This document shows positions 23,875 to 30,427 of a stretch of DNA of 39,601 bases, piece by piece. Position 1 is the stretch's first letter; every line of letters begins with the position of its first letter. Source of the stretch: an uncultured Oscillospiraceae bacterium (GTDB lineage: Bacteria > Bacillota > Clostridia > Oscillospirales > Acutalibacteraceae); contig UQGM01000023.1 in NCBI GenBank assembly GCA_900540535.1, forward strand, positions 1 through 39,601, given 5' to 3'. Below the pieces are notes generated by a model. That model saw nothing but the letters and a program-made list of their open reading frames with translations. It did not search any database and was not told where the DNA came from. The position numbers were made by a program, and so were the translations under genes.

Positions 23875-23943
23875 CGGACACGAGTGACCCCAAAAAGTCA
23901 CGCTTCGAGCCTACCCGGCTGCAACTGGGCAGGCTCATTTTTT
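23875..23943 (+). ncRNA. Small RNA antisense to the early operon, next to Rep
   Basis: About 69 bases between a clear promoter and an intrinsic terminator. The RNA contains a first hairpin (GTGAC/GTCAC, 23884-23901) and a second, GC-rich hairpin at 23907-23936 (GAGCCT/AGGCTC with an inner CCCGG/CTGGG arm) followed by TTTTTT. No start codon with a ribosome site is present in it. It is complementary to the leader between the 72-residue gene and rep, so it could work as a counter-transcript controlling Rep. The start point is estimated from the promoter. Confidence 0.65.
23907..23943 (+). terminator. Intrinsic terminator of the small RNA
   Basis: GAGCCTACCCGG pairs with CTGGGCAGGCTC (one mismatch, one wobble) around a 6-base loop, followed by ATTTTTT. 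It sits just before the end of the 72-residue gene on the other strand. Confidence 0.8.
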
Positions 23944-23953
23944 ATGCTGTTTT

Positions 23954-24172
23954 TCATTTACTTTCACTCATTAAAGATAATCTTTCAGGTTTTGCCACTA
24001 TTACAGAGTGCGGAGCTTTAAGATCCTTAATCTCGGCAGAAACCGCTATCTTTCCTTTGCGGAAGCGATAAACAACGGCATCTACCGTGCCGTGGAATTC
24101 GTTGCCAAAATAATCTTTATATGTAACCTTTGTGCCACTGCGAAGAGCGTCTTTCAGTTCTTCAGATGTCAT
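23954..24172 (-). CDS. Small hypothetical phage protein
   Basis: A 72-residue, beta-rich protein. After a helical MTSEELKDALRSG lead it has VTYKDYFGNEFHGTVDAVVY and KIAVSAEIKDL strands, an SH3-like rhythm. No family assigned. It is separated from the next gene upstream by 6 bases and is followed by the small RNA/Rep leader region. Confidence 0.72.
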   Translation of the reverse strand: MTSEELKDALRSGTKVTYKDYFGNEFHGTVDAVVYRFRKGKIAVSAEIKDLKAPHSVIVAKPERLSLMSESK

Positions 24173-24178
24173 CGTTAT

Positions 24179-24460
24179 TTATGCCTCCTCTAAGTCGCCG
24201 AAATACTTAAAATACAGCTCAACTCCGTTGCATTTCTTGAAGATTTCTTTTGCTTCTTCCGCTGTGTGAGCAATGCAGGTCTTTTTGCCGAAATCTTCGC
24301 ACTTCAAAGAAAACCAGTTGCCTTTGGCTGTTCTGTATAGCTCCATGTCATACCATATACAAAACTGGGGTGTCAGTGTCAGCGGAAATCTACGCCTGTA
24401 ATTAAGAACCTTTTCAGCTTTGTCTGTGTCGTAGATTTTGTCGTTAACAATGAATTTCAT
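24179..24460 (-). CDS. Hypothetical phage protein
   Basis: A 93-residue protein beginning MKFIVNDKIYDTDKAEKVL, then YDMELYRTAKGNWFSLKCED and a HTAEEAKEIFKKC helix. This layout is common in small proteins of Clostridia phages: a strand, a hairpin with 'LYRTxxGxWF', and a helix after 'T-x-E-E-A'. The function is unknown. AAGGAAGGAG precedes the ATG at 24460, which overlaps the gene before it by 17 bases. Confidence 0.75.
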   Translation of the reverse strand: MKFIVNDKIYDTDKAEKVLNYRRRFPLTLTPQFCIWYDMELYRTAKGNWFSLKCEDFGKKTCIAHTAEEAKEIFKKCNGVELYFKYFGDLEEA

Positions 24461-24884
24461 TTCGTTCTCCTTCCTTTTTAAGATGTTCTTTTATTCTTCT
24501 GCGGACTCTTGTGTCCAGCGTTTCGATGAAGTTTGTCCAGGCTTCAAGTACATCCGTGAAGAAGCGTTCACGCTCCCCTTCTATGGCGACAATGTAGCCT
24601 TGTGCAACCAGGGAAAGGCTAACCTCTCGGCAGTGGTAGATTACAAGCCTTTGAACAGTGGCTTTGTCCTGCACCGTTCTGCTCTGATACTCCTTTATTC
24701 TCTTGCGTCCTCTTGTATCTAACGTCTCAATAAAGCTTGTCCAGGCTTCGAGAAGGGCGGTAAAAAATCGTTTCCTTTCGCCTTCGATGGCGACGATGTA
24801 ACCATAAGGAACAGAAGATAAGCTCATTTCTCTGCAATGATAGAGAGCATGACGCTGAATAGGCTCTTTGTCTTGCGTTTCCAT
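24444..24884 (-). CDS. Two-copy repeat protein of unknown function
   Basis: A 146-residue protein made of two near-identical 68-residue units, residues 4-71 and 72-139. Each unit has a YHCRExSLS segment, then GYIVAIEGERxRFFT, then LEAWTxFIETLDTR and a basic RIKE end. The ATG at 24884 follows AAGGAAGGTG. Its first 61 bases overlap the end of the upstream membrane-protein gene in another frame. No family recognised; the unit should be alpha/beta. The tandem copy arose by DNA duplication. Confidence 0.72.
   Translation of the reverse strand: METQDKEPIQRHALYHCREMSLSSVPYGYIVAIEGERKRFFTALLEAWTSFIETLDTRGRKRIKEYQSRTVQDKATVQRLVIYHCREVSLSLVAQGYIVAIEGERERFFTDVLEAWTNFIETLDTRVRRRIKEHLKKEGERNEIHC
24468..24875 (-). 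repeat. Tandem 204-bp coding duplication
   Basis: Two copies of a 204-base unit (24672-24875 and 24468-24671) encode the two 68-residue halves of the two-copy repeat protein. The copies are alike in protein and diverged in DNA, so the duplication is not very recent and has been kept in frame. Confidence 0.8.
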
Positions 24885-25027
24885 TTCTTCACCTTCCTTT
24901 TGATGTGCTCCTTTAAGCCGTTCTCAAAAGCAATGAGGATATCTTCATAGATGATGCCGAGAATGAGCAGCGCACCACCGCCAATGCCTACAACAATAGG
25001 GATTATTGTTTCGATCAGTGACAACAT
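24824..25027 (-). CDS. Small single-pass membrane protein
   Basis: A 67-residue protein with one strong membrane segment (TIIPIVVGIGGGALLILGII near residues 6-25), followed by an acidic patch and a basic end with HIKRKVKKWKRKTK. AGGAGG lies 7 bases before the ATG at 25027. The basic region on the cytoplasmic side fits an N-out orientation. Function unknown. It overlaps the repeat protein by 61 bases, which argues for coupled reading. Confidence 0.7.
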   Translation of the reverse strand: MLSLIETIIPIVVGIGGGALLILGIIYEDILIAFENGLKEHIKRKVKKWKRKTKSLFSVMLSIIAEK

Positions 25028-25029
25028 AG

Positions 25030-25425
25030 TTATTCCTCCTGACTGCGGATATCCAGCGAGCCGCACTCTTCAGATTTATGAAATCGATTGGCTGCGGCGA
25101 TAATCTCGTTAGAACTCAACAACGTCTTAATCTCAGGACTTGTGTTGATACTGCCGATAACGTTCCTGACCAGGTGATACAATATCTGCACGGCAATTCT
25201 GTCATCTATGTTGATGTCGAACCCGCCACACCACAGTGGCAGACACGAATAATCAAGGTTGGCAGCGCACAGGTTGGCAGCGCGCAGGTCGGCACCGCAC
25301 AGGTCGGCGTTGCGCAGGTTGGCAGCGCGCAGGTCGGCGTTGCGCAGGTCGGCACGACGACCTTGAGGATCATTGTCAAGCCAGAGCTTGTGTAATTTTA
25401 AGATTTCTTTAATTTCTTCTGTCAT
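25030..25425 (-). CDS. Pentapeptide repeat protein
   Basis: A 131-residue protein. Residues 23-57 are pentapeptide repeats (A-D/N-L-R-x: RADLRNADLRAANLRNADL pattern), which build a short beta-helix. Afterwards comes a conserved C-terminal module, LDYSCLPLWCGGF, then DDRIAVQILYHLVRNVI. The same pair of parts is frequent in Clostridia prophages. Only about seven repeats exist, so a DNA-mimic role like that of Qnr is not indicated. The ATG at 25425 follows a weak AGG. Confidence 0.86.
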   Translation of the reverse strand: MTEEIKEILKLHKLWLDNDPQGRRADLRNADLRAANLRNADLCGADLRAANLCAANLDYSCLPLWCGGFDINIDDRIAVQILYHLVRNVIGSINTSPEIKTLLSSNEIIAAANRFHKSEECGSLDIRSQEE

Positions 25426-25430
25426 TTTTC

Positions 25431-25553
25431 TTACCTCGTTCCTATGTACACTGCAAATGCAAGCAGCAGGAGAAGAGCAGCTGCTTCTCCGATTATGATT
25501 ACAAGCTTGTAGAGCGCATAGAACGCCATTATCAGCATAGAAGTTTCTATCAT
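25431..25553 (-). CDS. 40-residue membrane protein
   Basis: ATG at 25553 preceded by AAAGGAG, stop TAA at 25433-25431. The product is MIETSMLIMAFYALYKLVII, followed by a Glu/Ala turn and a Leu-rich LLLLLAFAVYI end: two adjacent hydrophobic helices. The next gene, the pentapeptide protein, begins 6 bases later. Function unknown; small membrane proteins at this place can be superinfection or lysis helpers, but nothing shows that here. Confidence 0.65.
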   Translation of the reverse strand: MIETSMLIMAFYALYKLVIIIGEAAALLLLLAFAVYIGTR

Positions 25554-25582
25554 TTCTATTCTCCTTTGTAATTGATTGCGAA

Positions 25583-25813
25583 TTACAGTTTCGTCTTTAC
25601 AGGTACAATCTGCCTGAAGGGCAGAACGGTACTTTCGTCCTTATCTTTGGGCAAGTCGCCTTTAAGGTAACTTTCAAGAGTCTGACGGTTAATAAGGATT
25701 TTAGTCGTGGCTCTGACCACCGGCAGCTCTCCGCGCTTGATTATCTGTCTGAGTGCATATTCGCTCAGGCCGTCAATTTCCGCCGCTGCCTGTTTGATCG
25801 TCAGCATTTGCAT
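25583..25813 (-). CDS. Excisionase-like HTH protein
   Basis: A 76-residue DNA-binding protein of the MerR/HTH_17 excisionase type: MLTIKQAAAEIDGLSEYALR near residues 3-22, an IIKRGELPVVRATTKILI wing, and INRQTLESYLKG. This form is found in excisionases (DNA bending at att sites) and in small phage regulators. It is the first gene after the antirepressor in the early operon. GGAGCGGG precedes the ATG at 25813. Confidence 0.82.
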   Translation of the reverse strand: MQMLTIKQAAAEIDGLSEYALRQIIKRGELPVVRATTKILINRQTLESYLKGDLPKDKDESTVLPFRQIVPVKTKL

Positions 25814-25848
25814 GTTTCCCGCTCCTTTCTGTGTGACGAATTGTCACA

Positions 25849-26604
25849 TTATTTTTTACCTATAAACAGCATTCTGAAAGTTTCTCTGCCCTTGGGTGTG
25901 ATGAGCGTCTGAGTACCGCTCCACTGAGTTTTTTCGTTAAAGGTTTCCTTGATTTCAAAGAGCCCTTTATTTTTGTCTGCATAAGGCATAAGCTTGCCCT
26001 TTTTGTCACGGTAGATGTACGTTTTCTCGAGAAGAAGAGCTATGAACTCTTTTTCTTTTATATCGAGCTGTTTTGCCGTTTCTCTGAAAGATGTTAAAAG
26101 GTTTCTGTCAACGAGTTCATCAAAGTAATCTGCTTTAGGCTGCATGATTTGGTTTTCAACGGTAAGCTGTGAATTAGCTATTTCCAACGCTTTGCGCTTG
26201 TTCTGCTCATCTTTAAGGGCTGTACAAAGCTTTATCATGGTATCAGGGTTTAAAATAGCGTTTTCAAGGGCTTCAGGTGTCATGTATGCGCCGTGTTTAC
26301 GAATGGTGGGAATGACTTCATGTGTTATCCAGCGTTTGAATTTCTTTGCCGTTGGGAGCTTACTAGAAAGAACGAGGGAATAAAGACCTGATTCGTTGAT
26401 GAGAATCCCCTTTGTCCCGTTAACGGTGAACAAATCGTTCACCGTCTTATCTTCTTCATCAACATGGTCTCTGATAGCCTTTGCTGTGTTTGTGTATTCA
26501 AGAATATCCGCTACATCCTTACCCACAAACCAAAGTTCGTCATTAATTTCAATTGTTCTGATTTCACCAAATTCCTCGTTTTTGAAAATCTGTAATTCAT
26601 TCAT
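25849..26604 (-). CDS. Phage antirepressor (BRO-N + KilAC/ANT)
   Basis: A 251-residue protein. Residues 1-110 form the BRO-N domain: MNELQIFKNEEFGEIRTIEI, WFVGKDVADILEYTN, and LINESGLYSLVLSSKLPTAK near residues 75-95, then FKRWITHEVIPTIRKHGAYM. Residues ~150-250 form the ANT/KilAC domain with QPKADYFDELVDRN and FRETAKQLDIKEKEFIALLL. It counteracts the lysogenic repressor. The ATG at 26604 is used because GAGAGGA lies 9 bases upstream. It follows the cro-like gene and an operator copy. Confidence 0.9.
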   Translation of the reverse strand: MNELQIFKNEEFGEIRTIEINDELWFVGKDVADILEYTNTAKAIRDHVDEEDKTVNDLFTVNGTKGILINESGLYSLVLSSKLPTAKKFKRWITHEVIPTIRKHGAYMTPEALENAILNPDTMIKLCTALKDEQNKRKALEIANSQLTVENQIMQPKADYFDELVDRNLLTSFRETAKQLDIKEKEFIALLLEKTYIYRDKKGKLMPYADKNKGLFEIKETFNEKTQWSGTQTLITPKGRETFRMLFIGKK

Positions 26605-26659
26605 GGAGTTTTCCTCTCTTTCTGTGTAGTTTAAATGCATTTCAATTTAAATCCGTTTA

Positions 26660-26676
26660 TTACGTTTAAACCGTAA
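26660..26676. promoter_or_regulatory. Operator copy O3
   Basis: TTACGTTTAAACCGTAA, a 17-bp near-palindrome with one mismatch. It is the same sequence, in the opposite orientation, as the operator at 26899-26915. It lies between the cro-like and antirepressor genes. Confidence 0.82.
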
Positions 26677-26678
26677 TA

Positions 26679-26870
26679 TCAGACTAAAAAAATAAGATCT
26701 TTATAATCAACTTTGTAAAGCTCTTCAATTTTTTTAAGCTGTGGAACATCTGGATAGGATTTACCACGTTCCCAATTACTTATTGATTCTTTACTTACAC
26801 CTATTCTGTTTGCAGCTTCCATCTGTGTGTAACCTGCATTCACTCTTGCAGCTTTTAACGTGATCGCCAT
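26679..26870 (-). CDS. Cro-like HTH repressor
   Basis: A 63-residue XRE-type protein: MAITLKAARVNAGYTQMEAA, then the helix-turn-helix NRIGVSKESISNWERGKSYP near residues 21-40 and VPQLKKIEELYKV. It is the first gene of the leftward early operon, divergent from the S24 repressor. The ATG at 26870 has AGGAGG 7 bases upstream. It probably represses the lysogeny promoter by binding the same operators. Confidence 0.88.
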   Translation of the reverse strand: MAITLKAARVNAGYTQMEAANRIGVSKESISNWERGKSYPDVPQLKKIEELYKVDYKDLIFLV

Positions 26871-26892
26871 GTAATCACCTCCTGTGATTATG

Positions 26893-26921
26893 ATTATATT
26901 ACGGTTTAAACGTAATGTCAA
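26893..26921 (-). promoter_or_regulatory. Early leftward promoter
   Basis: On the minus strand, TTGACA at 26921-26916 and TATAAT at 26898-26893 with a 17-base spacer: a perfect consensus promoter. The spacer is filled completely by one operator copy, so bound repressor blocks polymerase. Confidence 0.9.
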
Positions 26922-26935
26922 CGGTTTAAACGTAG
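26899..26935. promoter_or_regulatory. Operators O1 and O2
   Basis: TTACGGTTTAAACGTAA at 26899-26915 lies between the -35 and -10 of the early promoter. ACGGTTTAAACGTA at 26921-26934 is a second copy, overlapping the -35. Their centres are 20 bp apart, about two turns of the helix, which favours cooperative binding of repressor dimers. Confidence 0.87.
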
Positions 26936-26951
26936 TTTTTTAAAATTAATG

Positions 26952-26980
26952 TTGATTTTTTTACGAGTTAGTGATATAGT
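26952..26980 (+). promoter_or_regulatory. Promoter of lysogenic repressor
   Basis: TTGATT at 26952-26957 and TATAGT at 26975-26980 with a 17-base spacer on the plus strand, 20 bases upstream of the repressor start codon. Its -35 lies 17 bases from O2, so Cro and repressor could both affect it. Confidence 0.75.
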
Positions 26981-27000
26981 TTGTTTGTGAGGTGATACTG

Positions 27001-27630
27001 ATGTCTAACAATCTAGGAAATAAAAAGACAATGTCGAAAAACATTCGCTATTATATGGATTTGCATGGGAAAACGAGACAGGATATGTGTGACGCTCTTG
27101 GCGTTAAGTATACTACATTTACCGATTGGTATAATGGTAAATCATATCCTCGAATAGATAAAATAGAGATGATGGCTAATTTCTTTAACATTTCTAAAGC
27201 CGATCTTGTTGAAGAACCAGCTAAAAAACAGAATAAATTCTTAATCCCTGTCCTCGGTACCGTTCGTGCCGGCATACCTATGGAAGCAGTTGAGAACATA
27301 ATAGATTACGAAGAAATCTCCGAAGACATGGCACGACAAGGCGAATTCTTTGCTTTGCAGATTAAAGGCGACAGCATGGAACCGAGAATTTGTGAAGGTG
27401 ATGTTGTTATAGTCCGAAAGCAATCTGATGTTGACAGTGGAGACACAGCGATAGTGCTTGTTAACGGTGAAGAGGCAACGATCAAAAAGGTACAGAAGTT
27501 TAACGGCGGAATTAATCTTATTCCTAGCAATCCGTCTTACGATGTACGTACTTATACAAATGAACAAATAGAAGTGCTTCCTGTTCAGATATTAGGTAAG
27601 GTTGTAGAGCTGAGGGGAAAATTTGCATAA
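27001..27630 (+). CDS. Lysogenic repressor (XRE HTH + S24/LexA-type peptidase)
   Basis: A 209-residue CI-like repressor. HTH: KTRQDMCDALGVKYTTFTDW near residues 24-43, GKSYPRIDKIEMMANFF after it. The self-cleavage region has the Ala-Gly bond in VLGTVRAGIPM near residue 86; the catalytic Ser is in KGDSMEPRI near residue 125, and the Lys is in EEATIKKVQ near residue 162. So DNA damage and RecA should induce the phage. The ATG at 27001 is preferred over the GTG at 26992, which lies inside the GAGGTG ribosome site. Confidence 0.92.
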   Translation: MSNNLGNKKTMSKNIRYYMDLHGKTRQDMCDALGVKYTTFTDWYNGKSYPRIDKIEMMANFFNISKADLVEEPAKKQNKFLIPVLGTVRAGIPMEAVENIIDYEEISEDMARQGEFFALQIKGDSMEPRICEGDVVIVRKQSDVDSGDTAIVLVNGEEATIKKVQKFNGGINLIPSNPSYDVRTYTNEQIEVLPVQILGKVVELRGKFA

Positions 27631-27726
27631 TTTGTGGATTTTTGTCACGTCTTCGCTTTTTAAAGCGTTGTAATAGTTGTAGGTGTATTTGTACATTTGC
27701 AAATAATAAAGAAAGAGGTTATAAAA

Positions 27727-28764
27727 ATGGGGTTCAGATTCAGAAAGAGCTTTAAGGTGGCTCCCGGAGTGAAGCTCAACTTCAACAAAAAGAGCACAGG
27801 GGTGACTTTTGGGGGTAAAGGTTTACACTATACGATTAATAGTTCAGGCGAAAAGACAGCAAGTGCCGGGATACCGGGAACGGGACTTTATTATACCAAG
27901 TCTTCAGGGGGAAGTTCGAAAAAAGAACATAAAAATGGCAAAGATGACAGCTTTGCCAAAAAAATGGAGAATGCTGAAAACAGGTTTTCAAAAACGAATG
28001 GTGGTTCCGAAATGTCGGAAAACATTGATAACAGTTTTAATGGCTACGACGATTCGCGATATACAAGCAATTATGATAGTTTTTCAGGCATGAATTTGCC
28101 GCCACAAACCCCAAATGGTTCAGGCGGTTCTTCAGGAGACAATTTTCCGCCAAACGAGCCTGACAAATTCAAAACGCCAAAAGAGAAAAAACCTTTTTAC
28201 AAAAGATTATGGTTTGCTATATTGATGCTTTTTGTATTTGCTCCGGCTGGTGTATTTCTGCTTTGGAAGTACGCAAGAGGTTTCAAAGTAATTAAAATTA
28301 TAGTAAGCATAGTTTTTTTATCATGGTTCTTTCTTTTTAGTTCTGCTTTTATCGCCGCCATTAACGAATTGGATTCTGAGAGTCCAAGCGATACGCAAGT
28401 ATATGAAGAAGTAGCAAATGAAGATATACCTACAATTACCGAAACTGAGACTCAGACAGAGACTGAAACTGAAACTGAAACGCAAACAAAGAAACCAACT
28501 CAGCCTACTAACGAAAGCTTTAACAATAAGCAGCCTGCCACCGAACGTGCTACTGCTCCAGCGGTAAAGCCCACCAAGCCGACAGAACCGGCAACCAAGC
28601 CTACGCAGGCAGAAATCACGTATGTTTTAAGCGCTAATACGAAGAAGTATCATCTGCCCGGTTGCCGCCACGTTAAAAAGATAAAACCGGAAAATTATCA
28701 GGAATCTAAAACCGTTCCATCGGATTACTCTCCTTGCGGAACCTGCCATCCTGATAGGTATTAA
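27727..28764 (+). CDS. DUF4236 membrane protein with C-terminal Cys/His domain
   Basis: A 345-residue protein in the lysogeny block. Residues 1-60 are DUF4236: FRFRKSFKVAPGVKLNFNKK, then GVTFGGKG and TASAGIPGTGLYYT. After a polar linker, two membrane segments lie near residues 158-210 (FAILMLFVFAPAGVFLLW; IIVSIVFLSWFFLFSS). A Thr/Glu/Pro-rich spacer (TETET repeats) follows, then a C-terminal domain SANTKKYHLPGCRHVKKI with SPCGTCHPD, a His/Cys metal-site pattern. The ATG at 27727 has GAGG upstream. The gene could be expressed from the prophage: superinfection exclusion or other lysogen benefit is inferred only. Confidence 0.78.
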   Translation: MGFRFRKSFKVAPGVKLNFNKKSTGVTFGGKGLHYTINSSGEKTASAGIPGTGLYYTKSSGGSSKKEHKNGKDDSFAKKMENAENRFSKTNGGSEMSENIDNSFNGYDDSRYTSNYDSFSGMNLPPQTPNGSGGSSGDNFPPNEPDKFKTPKEKKPFYKRLWFAILMLFVFAPAGVFLLWKYARGFKVIKIIVSIVFLSWFFLFSSAFIAAINELDSESPSDTQVYEEVANEDIPTITETETQTETETETETQTKKPTQPTNESFNNKQPATERATAPAVKPTKPTEPATKPTQAEITYVLSANTKKYHLPGCRHVKKIKPENYQESKTVPSDYSPCGTCHPDRY

Positions 28765-28771
28765 AATAAAT

Positions 28772-28809
28772 AAAAAACGCCCTACCCTGCGCCAACAGGA
28801 TAGAGCGTT
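28772..28809 (-). terminator. Minus-strand terminator between two plus genes
   Basis: On the minus strand a 14-bp stem (AACGC...GCGTT with inner CTA/TAG and CTG/CAG pairs and G-U pairs) is followed by TTTTTTATTT. On the plus strand the G-U pairs become A-C mismatches and there is no U-run, so it works in one direction, against leftward transcription entering from the integrase side. Confidence 0.6.
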
Positions 28810-28854
28810 GTGACAGCCCGAAGGCGGTCATATTGTGTGTGAATTAATATTACC

Positions 28855-28892
28855 ATACCTTCGGCTGAATTACAATAGCCGAGGGTATTTTT
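28855..28892 (+). terminator. Terminator before integrase
   Basis: ATACCTTCGGCT and AGCCGAGGGTAT form a 12-bp stem with one wobble and a 10-base loop, followed by TTTTTA. It would end the repressor/DUF4236 transcript and make integrase expression depend on its own promoter; a possible -10 TATAGT lies at 28914-28919, but its -35 is poor. Confidence 0.78.
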
Positions 28893-28935
28893 ATACCCTT
28901 TTTAAATCTGCACTATAGTATTTGGAGGTAATATT

Positions 28936-30330
28936 ATGGCTAACATAACGCCGTATAAGAATAAAGACGGTAAGATAGTGTCTTACCGCATTAAGGTATT
29001 CAGAGGAAGAGATTGTGAAGGCAAGCAGCTCAAGCCATACATGATGACCTGGAAAGTCCCTGACGGATTAACCAAAAAACAGATTGAAAAAGAACTTAAC
29101 AAGCAAGCTGTATTATTTGAGGAACAATGTCAGCGTGGTACAGCTGCTGTAAGTTCTCAGACATTCGCGCAATATGCTGAGTATGCTATGGCACAAAAAG
29201 AACGTGGCGGTCTTAAGCACTCAACCCTTGCTGGATACCGCACGCTGCTCAAGCGCATTAACCAAGGGATCGGACATCTGAAGCTCACCGAAATTCGCCC
29301 GCAGCACCTCAATGCGTTCTATCAGCAACTGGAACAAGAAGGAGTTAAGTATTATCGCTCCGTACACATTAAGGATAATGTGGATTTGCAGGGATTGATT
29401 AAGAAAAAATACGGTTTATTTTCTTCTTTTTCCGCTAAAACTGGAATTGCCGATACAGTTCGAAGAAGCGCAAGCAAAGATAACATATCTCTTGCCACCG
29501 CCGAAAAAATAGCAGCTGCGCTCGGCTGCAAGGTCGAGGATCTGTTCGATGCTGTGGACAAAGACACCAAACTATCTAATAAAACAGTAATAGAACATCA
29601 CAGGCTCATATCTTCGATTCTGCATCAAGCGGAAAAGGAAATGCTTATTCCCTTGAATCCGGCGCAGCGCGCAACTCTGCCGAAACTGCAAAAGAAAGAG
29701 GTCAACTATTTTGAACCAGAGGAATTGGAAAAGATACTCAAAGCCGCTGACTGTGAGCCTATAATGTGGCGCACTATAACTTATGTCTTAGCGTTCTCCG
29801 GAATCCGAAGAGGAGAACTTTGTGGACTCAAGTGGAGTGCAATTGATTTCAAAAACAACATTTTGCGCATTGAAAACAATCTGCTGTACGCTGCCGACCG
29901 TGGAATATACGAAGATACGCCAAAAACTCAGACGTCGGTTCGTGATATTTCCATGCCGCAACAGGTCATGGAGTTGCTAAAGAAGCTCAAAGTGCACCAA
30001 GCAGAGTTGACGTTGTCTCTCGGAGACTATAGACAGCGAACGGATTTTGTTTTTACTCGTGATAACGGTCTTCCGTTGCACCCCGATTCTGTAAGCTCAT
30101 GGTTTTCTGACTTTTCAGTGCGTCACGGGCTGCCGCACATTAATCCTCACGCATTCCGGCACACAATGGCCTCCACCCTGCTATATGCAGGTATGGACAT
30201 AGTCAGCACATCCAAACGCCTTGGACACGCCAAGGTGTCAACGACCAGTGACATTTATGCCCATGCAATTAAGCGAGCGGACGAAAAGGCCAGTGAAACG
30301 CTGGAAGATCTCTTCTTAAAAAAGGCGTAA
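28936..30330 (+). CDS. int: Tyrosine integrase with inserted HTH-like segment
   Basis: A 464-residue recombinase that inserts the phage at tRNA-Arg. N-terminal arm-binding region (VSYRIKVFRGRDCEGKQLKP), core-binding helices from about residue 75 (TFAQYAEYAMAQKE). Between residues ~145 and 215, inside the core-binding domain, is an insert with SLATAEKIAAALGCKVEDLF, as in XRE-type HTH proteins. Catalytic region: Arg in SGIRRGELCGLKW near residue 290, Lys in TPKTQTSVRD, HAFRHT near residue 402, LGHAKV and the Tyr of SDIYAHA near 439. GGAGGTAATATT precedes the ATG. Confidence 0.94.
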   Translation: MANITPYKNKDGKIVSYRIKVFRGRDCEGKQLKPYMMTWKVPDGLTKKQIEKELNKQAVLFEEQCQRGTAAVSSQTFAQYAEYAMAQKERGGLKHSTLAGYRTLLKRINQGIGHLKLTEIRPQHLNAFYQQLEQEGVKYYRSVHIKDNVDLQGLIKKKYGLFSSFSAKTGIADTVRRSASKDNISLATAEKIAAALGCKVEDLFDAVDKDTKLSNKTVIEHHRLISSILHQAEKEMLIPLNPAQRATLPKLQKKEVNYFEPEELEKILKAADCEPIMWRTITYVLAFSGIRRGELCGLKWSAIDFKNNILRIENNLLYAADRGIYEDTPKTQTSVRDISMPQQVMELLKKLKVHQAELTLSLGDYRQRTDFVFTRDNGLPLHPDSVSSWFSDFSVRHGLPHINPHAFRHTMASTLLYAGMDIVSTSKRLGHAKVSTTSDIYAHAIKRADEKASETLEDLFLKKA

Positions 30331-30390
30331 AATGGACTTTGTTAACAAATAGTTGACAAAAATAATTTTATGCACAGAAAAAGAAAAAAC

Positions 30391-30425
30391 AAAAAACCTT
30401 GAAACAACGTGGTTTCAAGGTTTTT
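30391..30425. terminator. Bidirectional terminator between integrase and tRNA
   Basis: AAAACCTTGAAAC and its exact complement around a 6-base loop. A run of T follows on the plus strand (end of the integrase transcript), and TTTTTTGTTTTTTC follows on the minus strand (end of the tRNA transcript). Confidence 0.9.
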
Positions 30426-30427
30426 CG

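Noticed and set aside
25255..25365. Regular 15-base repeats that could suggest CRISPR
   Set aside because: The period is 15 bases with no spacers; this is the pentapeptide coding pattern.
25078..25395. 105-codon plus-strand frame with V-G-S-A-Q repeats
   Set aside because: It is the antisense of the pentapeptide repeat gene; the repeat comes from the A-D-L-R units on the other strand.
28440..28500. Simple repeat coding TETETQ as a separate repeat element
   Set aside because: It is a low-complexity stalk within the DUF4236 protein gene and needs no separate element.
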